Origin: Deltaproteobacteria bacterium
GTDB lineage: Bacteria > Desulfobacterota > Desulfobaccia > Desulfobaccales > Desulfobaccaceae
Direction: 5' to 3'
Length of the DNA stretch: 8,519 bases
Assembly (NCBI GenBank): GCA_016874895.1
Contig: VGSX01000137.1
Span: 1-8,519 of the forward strand
Shown here: positions 5,328-8,519 of the stretch, piece by piece
How the letters are laid out: each line of letters begins with the position of its first letter
How positions within the stretch are numbered: position 1 is the first letter of the stretch
Translations under genes and position numbers: made by a program
Notes under the pieces: generated by a model
Told to the model about the DNA's origin: nothing
Seen by the model: the letters and a program-made list of their open reading frames with translations, nothing else
Database searches by the model: none

Positions 5328-6449
5328 CTAACTCCGGGGTCTGGCAATGCTGGAGGTGCTGGAATTCACCCTGGGCTTCACCGTCTTCTTTCTGGCCGCC
5401 GGGGTGTGGCGGGCTGGCGTCCGGCCAGCCTTGACCGCACCCCCGGGGGAGGCGATGCTGGCCTGCATCACCGGGCCTCGCCGGGAACTTGCGGTTTGGA
5501 CCTGTTTGCGGCTGCCCGCGCCGGCCCGCGCGGTCGCAGAAGTGCGAGCTGTCCTGGATTTTACCTGCCTGGGGCGAGCCGCGGCCCGGGTGTCAACCTC
5601 ATACCCGCTCTCGGTCTGGCGCAGGGCTGTTCTCAGGGGCGGCAAGGGGGCGATGGGAGCCCCGATTTCATCAAGCCCTTTGGGAATCAGGAGCCGCAGG
5701 TCAGCCCATTTATCCGGACTTCCCAACAAGGAAACAATGATCCGCCTGTTATTATTCTCAAACATGCCCACGAAAGTGTGTTTTGAGGCCCGGGTATAGC
5801 CGGTCTTGCCGGCCACGGCGCAGTCGGCGGTGAACAGGGACCAGTTGTTATTGCGCACCATCCTGCCATTGGGTAATATATAGGATTTTGTACTCATGAT
5901 CTTGGCTAATGTGGGATTTTGCATGGCATGGCGAAAGATCAGGCACAGATCATAGGCAGTGCTGTACTGGCCGGGATCCGACAGTCCCGAAGCGGTGGCA
6001 AAATTCGTCCGATAGGCCCCGAGCTGCCTCAGGCGACTCGTCATTTGGGCCGCAAAACGCTCCTCCGAACCGCTCACCCTCTCACTCAGGGCCCGGGCCG
6101 CATCATTGGCAGAGGGCAGCATAATGGCGTACAGCAGATCGTGAACACTATAGGTCTGTCCGGGTTTGAGGTAGATTTTGGAAGGCGGCGCTTCCGCGGC
6201 CCGGTAACTCACCGGCACCCGGTCCGTCAACCTGAGGGAATCCACCGCCATCAGGGCAGTCCCCACCTTCACCGTACTGGCCGGCGGCAGCATCGTATGC
6301 TGATTCTGGGCGGAAAGCACCCGCCCTGTGTCCGCATCCATGATGCAATAGGATTGAGCCTGAATCGGTTCATACAGTTGCGCTTCCGCCGTGCCGCCGG
6401 TGACCGCCAGCAGGCACAAACACACTACGGTTAAGCTCCTGCGGCCCAT
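5328..6449 (-). CDS. Secreted D-alanyl-D-alanine carboxypeptidase (peptidase S11, DacA/PBP5-type) with basic tail
   Basis: This penicillin-binding protein should remove the terminal D-Ala from peptidoglycan pentapeptides outside the cytoplasmic membrane. Residues 1-23 are a signal peptide: RR near the start, hydrophobic core LTVVCLCLLAV, probable cut after AEA. The catalytic domain (~28-270) carries all three active-site motifs: SxxK at S58-K61 (PPASTVK), SxN at S113-N115 (PSAND) and KTG at K215-G217 (AGKTGYT). The PBP5 C-terminal beta domain and amphipathic membrane anchor are missing. Instead residues ~285-373 are a low-complexity Arg/Lys/Ala/Ser/Thr tail, probably disordered and strongly basic, which might bind anionic polymers such as peptidoglycan, LPS or lipids (inference). 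Penicillin-insensitive endopeptidases are excluded by the serine-type motifs. The start is supported by AAGGAGGA (6454-6461), 4 bases before the ATG. A strong promoter lies at 6496-6524. The gene is followed closely by a small unknown gene. Confidence 0.93.
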   Translation of the reverse strand: MGRRSLTVVCLCLLAVTGGTAEAQLYEPIQAQSYCIMDADTGRVLSAQNQHTMLPPASTVKVGTALMAVDSLRLTDRVPVSYRAAEAPPSKIYLKPGQTYSVHDLLYAIMLPSANDAARALSERVSGSEERFAAQMTSRLRQLGAYRTNFATASGLSDPGQYSTAYDLCLIFRHAMQNPTLAKIMSTKSYILPNGRMVRNNNWSLFTADCAVAGKTGYTRASKHTFVGMFENNNRRIIVSLLGSPDKWADLRLLIPKGLDEIGAPIAPLPPLRTALRQTESGYEVDTRAAARPRQVKSRTARTSATARAGAGSRKQVQTASSRRGPVMQASIASPGGAVKAGRTPARHTPAARKKTVKPRVNSSTSSIARPRS

Positions 6450-6453
6450 GGGG

Positions 6454-6461
6454 TCCTCCTT
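6454..6461 (-). promoter_or_regulatory. Strong ribosome binding site of the carboxypeptidase gene
   Basis: AAGGAGGA on the minus strand is a near-perfect Shine-Dalgarno sequence 4 bases before the ATG at 6449. It fixes the start and implies efficient translation. Confidence 0.8.
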
Positions 6462-6495
6462 GTCGAATTATTGCAAAAGGATGTTTTGAAAGAAT

Positions 6496-6524
6496 ATTAT
6501 AGAAGGGATGAAGCATGATGTAAA
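6496..6524 (-). promoter_or_regulatory. Sigma-70 promoter of the carboxypeptidase operon
   Basis: On the minus strand, TTTACA (6519-6524, 5 of 6) and a perfect TATAAT (6496-6501) are separated by exactly 17 bases. The surroundings are AT-rich and lie between two genes. Transcription would begin near 6489, giving a leader of about 40 bases that contains the strong ribosome site. This is the best promoter in the window and suggests constitutive housekeeping-type expression. It also means the carboxypeptidase pair does not depend on read-through from the transporter gene upstream. Confidence 0.75.
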
Positions 6525-6557
6525 GGCGGGAATTTAAGGGAAAGGCGAATTATTGTC

Positions 6558-8033
6558 TCACGGGCCCGAAGGTTTTTCCCTGTCCTTGCCTTTCTGCACG
6601 GATATCCGGCCCCTGAGTTTGGATCTTTGGAGCCTCTGCCGGGGCAGCAGATTAACCAGAGCATTCAGGGCCGCCAGCAGCGCGGCTGCGGCAAAAGCCC
6701 GTTGAAAACAGGGCCATTCAAGGCATTGCCCAGTGGCCGGGGAGGCCGGCTGACGGTCCCCCAAAGCCGCCATGGTCACCATGAGAGCGATACCTAAGAG
6801 CGAGCCCAGGTTTTTGAGAACCGCATTGGTGCCGGCAGCCAGCCCCAGCATCTGCGTCCTTACCCCCCGCAGCATCTCGTTTAGATTCGGGGCCTGAAAC
6901 ATCCCAAACCCCACGCCGGTGAGGGCAAATACGAACACCAGAAGGCCCAGGGAAGTGGACGGGCCCAGCCACAGCAGACCGCACAAGCCTCCCACCACCA
7001 GGAAGGCCCCCAGGCGCAGGACCAGGAGATTGTTCCAGCGGTCGGCGTAAAATCCGCCCAGGGGCGATACCAGGGCATTGGAGAAACTTAATACCGCCAG
7101 CAGCCAGCCGACTGTCTTGGGGGGGAGCCCAAACAACCCTTCAAGATAGAAAGGCAGGAGAAAAAAGGTTCCCATAACTGCCGCGAAGGTCAGGACGACG
7201 GTGGTGGAACCCAGGTAAAAATCCGGGTTACGCCAGAGCTCGCCGTGTAAAAGAGGCATTGTCTGGCGCCGTTCCATGATCAACAGGAACAAAAAAGCGG
7301 CACCGGCCCCGCCCAGGGCCACCACAATTTTTACATCCAGCCAGCCCTGGGTGCGCACCTGGGTCAGGGCCCACATGAGCAGGGAAACGCTGACAAAAAA
7401 CAGGGTGCCCCCCTGCCAGTCGAAGCTCCGGCCTTCCCAGGGAGTCTCGGGACGGAGGCGAAGTAAAAACCGCCCTCCCAGCAATAAGGCGCCGAGACAG
7501 ATGGGAGGGTTAATGAAAAAAACCATCGGCCAGCCCCAGGCGGAGGTAATAAACCCTCCCAGAGGAGCCCCCACGGTCACCCCTGTGGCAAAGGCCGTGG
7601 AAAACAGCCCCAAGGGCAGCCCCCGCTCCCCCTCTCCATAGGTCGTGGTGATTATTTTGGGTGCCACACCCAGCATCAGAGAGGCGCCCAACCCTTGCAC
7701 GGCCCGGGCCGCCACGAGGGTCCAGGTCTGGGAGCTCAGGCCGCAGACAATGGAAGCGAGGCCGAATATCGTTATGCCCCCGAGGAACAGACGACCCGGA
7801 GCCAGCATATCTCCCAGCCGGCTGCTGCTTAGAAGCAGTGAGGCGTTGGTGATCAGGTAGGCCATCATCACCCAGGAAATGGCCGCTAGAGAAGCTCCCA
7901 GATCACGGGCCATCTGGGGGAGCGCAATGCTGACGATGCTCGTGTCCAGGGTGGCCATGAAGGCCCCCAGGCAGACCGTCAGCAGGGTCCAGCCGCGATG
8001 CGGCATTCCGGCAGGCGGCGCTGCCGCTGCCAT
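6558..8033 (-). CDS. MFS transporter, DHA2 (EmrB/QacA-type, 14-helix) drug efflux family
   Basis: This 491-residue inner-membrane protein should export small molecules, probably drugs or metabolites, in exchange for protons. About 14 hydrophobic segments can be traced between residues 15 and 463. Family signs are LDTSIVSIALPQM (29-41, the DHA2 motif D1), a motif-A-like loop SRLGDMLAPGRLFLGG (71-86) that lacks the usual basic residues after Gly, ARAVQGLGAS (109-118, motif B region), and GVTVGAPLGGFI (151-162, motif C, antiporter signature). The tail after ~464 is short and strongly basic. The substrate cannot be read from sequence. The ATG lies 3 bases after the stop of the thioredoxin-like gene, so the two are co-transcribed and probably coupled. 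The ribosome site is weak (GAAAGAG within the upstream gene's end). A Met at residue 10 is an alternative start. No EmrA-like membrane fusion partner is in the window. Confidence 0.92.
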   Translation of the reverse strand: MAAAAPPAGMPHRGWTLLTVCLGAFMATLDTSIVSIALPQMARDLGASLAAISWVMMAYLITNASLLLSSSRLGDMLAPGRLFLGGITIFGLASIVCGLSSQTWTLVAARAVQGLGASLMLGVAPKIITTTYGEGERGLPLGLFSTAFATGVTVGAPLGGFITSAWGWPMVFFINPPICLGALLLGGRFLLRLRPETPWEGRSFDWQGGTLFFVSVSLLMWALTQVRTQGWLDVKIVVALGGAGAAFLFLLIMERRQTMPLLHGELWRNPDFYLGSTTVVLTFAAVMGTFFLLPFYLEGLFGLPPKTVGWLLAVLSFSNALVSPLGGFYADRWNNLLVLRLGAFLVVGGLCGLLWLGPSTSLGLLVFVFALTGVGFGMFQAPNLNEMLRGVRTQMLGLAAGTNAVLKNLGSLLGIALMVTMAALGDRQPASPATGQCLEWPCFQRAFAAAALLAALNALVNLLPRQRLQRSKLRGRISVQKGKDREKPSGP

Positions 8034-8036
8034 AGG

Positions 8037-8375
8037 CTAGGCGCTCTTTCCCAGTTCCTGGAGGTAGTCCGCCGGACCGAAAAAGCCCACGAACCGATGT
8101 TTTTCCTGTTCCTGGGGGGACAAAATTAGGGTAGTGGGCGCTCCCTTGACATCGAATTTTTTCACCAGGTCCATGCGACCCCGGCCCTCAATGCGCACCG
8201 GCACAAACGCGGCGTTCACTGCGGCCACTACCTGCCCATCCACCAGGGTCTCCTTGTGCAGCCGGGCGCAGTGACCACAGCCCTCCATGAAGAGTTCCAG
8301 TAGAATCGGTTTGTTCACCGTCTGGGATTCCTGCACCGCGCTTTCATAATCCGGTTGCCAGTTGATTTCGCTCAT
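8037..8375 (-). CDS. Thioredoxin-fold protein with CGHC active site
   Basis: This 112-residue protein has a single thioredoxin fold. NKPILLELFMEGCGHCARLH (21-40) gives the central strand and the redox motif C33-G-H-C36, the PDI-like CGHC dipeptide. FVPVRIEGRGRMDLVKKFDV (57-76) precedes the cis-Pro segment GAPTTLIL (78-85, P80), and GFFGPADYLQEL (97-108) is the last helix. It has no signal peptide or membrane segment, so it probably works in the cytoplasm as a disulfide reductase or redox sensor. It resembles the thioredoxin_7/DsbD-gamma-like group more than classical TrxA, which has CGPC. An in-frame ATG at 8423 would add 16 residues but has no good ribosome site. AAAGGAG (8381-8387) lies 5 bases before the ATG at 8375, which I prefer. 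The stop is 3 bases before the transporter start. Confidence 0.88.
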   Translation of the reverse strand: MSEINWQPDYESAVQESQTVNKPILLELFMEGCGHCARLHKETLVDGQVVAAVNAAFVPVRIEGRGRMDLVKKFDVKGAPTTLILSPQEQEKHRFVGFFGPADYLQELGKSA

Positions 8376-8380
8376 CTGTG

Positions 8381-8387
8381 CTCCTTT
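8381..8387 (-). promoter_or_regulatory. Ribosome binding site deciding the thioredoxin-like start
   Basis: AAAGGAG on the minus strand lies 5 bases before the ATG at 8375. It favours this start over the upstream in-frame ATG at 8423. Confidence 0.75.
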
Positions 8388-8406
8388 ATGGTTTAATTGC
8401 TGTGAA

Positions 8407-8517
8407 TTAACGAGACAGGGCATTTTGGGTCTCGTCCAGGTAGCTCCTTTTCCTTAACAGCAAGCTAATAACGGCAACGCCTCGGGCCGGTTTTCTTGCA
8501 TCAGAACCCCGCCCGAC
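8407..8517 (-). CDS. Possible C-terminal end of an upstream gene, partial (weak)
   Basis: A minus-strand frame is open from the window edge for 36 codons and stops at TAA 8407-8409, ending in RKRSYLDETQNALSR. If real, it is the tail of a gene that continues outside the window and ends 31 bases before the thioredoxin-like gene. The frame beginning at 8519 is also open for 21 codons, to TAA at 8454-8456, and either one or neither may be coding. There is no recognisable family. The call rests only on an open frame running into the edge. Confidence 0.2.
   Translation of the reverse strand, partial: VGRGSDARKPARGVAVISLLLRKRSYLDETQNALSR
8410..8435. repeat. Perfect inverted repeat upstream of the thioredoxin-transporter operon
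   Basis: ACGAGAC (8410-8416) and GTCTCGT (8429-8435) are perfect 7-base inverted arms separated by 12 bases. The repeat lies 34 bases before the thioredoxin-like ATG. Its size and place fit a dimeric repressor operator (TetR-type regulators often control DHA2 pumps) or a leader hairpin. Only AATT-type sequence and no long T-run follows in the minus direction, so a terminator is less likely. No regulator gene is visible in the window. Confidence 0.4.
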
Positions 8518-8519
8518 CG

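Noticed and set aside
5347..5799. Plus-strand open frames opposite the carboxypeptidase C-terminal tail
   Set aside because: The minus-strand frame continues directly from a catalytic domain with all three motifs. The antisense frames look like a by-product of the Arg/Ala-rich tail.
8376..8423. Upstream in-frame ATG adding 16 residues to the thioredoxin-like protein
   Set aside because: The extension contains the strong ribosome site of the internal ATG, and the added residues do not match the fold.
1..8519. tRNA, rRNA, CRISPR array, insertion sequence or prophage remains
   Set aside because: No clover-leaf sequence, regularly spaced repeats, transposase or integrase motifs, or terminal inverted repeats were seen on either strand.

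Overview
The window is GC-rich bacterial DNA with short AT-richer intergenic gaps, clear Shine-Dalgarno sites and sigma-70-like promoters. The gene content (hybrid histidine kinase, response-regulator cyclase, AMMECR1-type radical SAM enzyme, cyclopropane-fatty-acid synthase, S11 D-Ala-D-Ala carboxypeptidase, DHA2 efflux pump) fits a Gram-negative, environmental proteobacterium-like organism. A member of Desulfobacterota/Deltaproteobacteria is my best guess. That is an inference from family resemblance, because no rRNA or other marker gene is present.

Layout. Positions 1-2267 (+ strand) hold the 3' end of a hybrid sensor kinase (receiver plus HPt phosphotransfer domain), then a response regulator with a class III nucleotide cyclase output and a TPR-like tail. 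Together they look like a phosphorelay controlling a cyclic nucleotide. Every complete gene after this is on the minus strand, so 2268-2378 is a convergent junction. Positions 4848-2379 (-) encode a cyclopropane-fatty-acid-synthase-family methyltransferase followed by a radical SAM protein with an N-terminal zinc ribbon. Positions 6449-5047 (-) encode a secreted D-alanyl-D-alanine carboxypeptidase with an unusual basic C-terminal tail, tightly coupled to an unrecognised 91-residue protein. A near-consensus promoter sits upstream. Positions 8375-6558 (-) encode a small cytoplasmic thioredoxin-like protein and, 3 bases later, a 14-helix DHA2-family MFS transporter. An inverted repeat lies upstream of that pair.

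Several start codons were moved from the longest open frame to an internal ATG. For the radical SAM and thioredoxin-like genes the reason is a strong Shine-Dalgarno site. For the cyclase the upstream TTG has no ribosome-site support.

I found no RNA genes, IS elements, CRISPR arrays or recognisable attachment sites. No multi-gene system here is plainly new. The best leads are the altered substrate-site residues of the cyclase, the carboxypeptidase with its coupled unknown protein, the cysteine-rich radical SAM enzyme without its usual partners, the Gln at the bicarbonate-ligand position of the fatty-acid methyltransferase, and a plus-strand terminator with no plus-strand gene to terminate.
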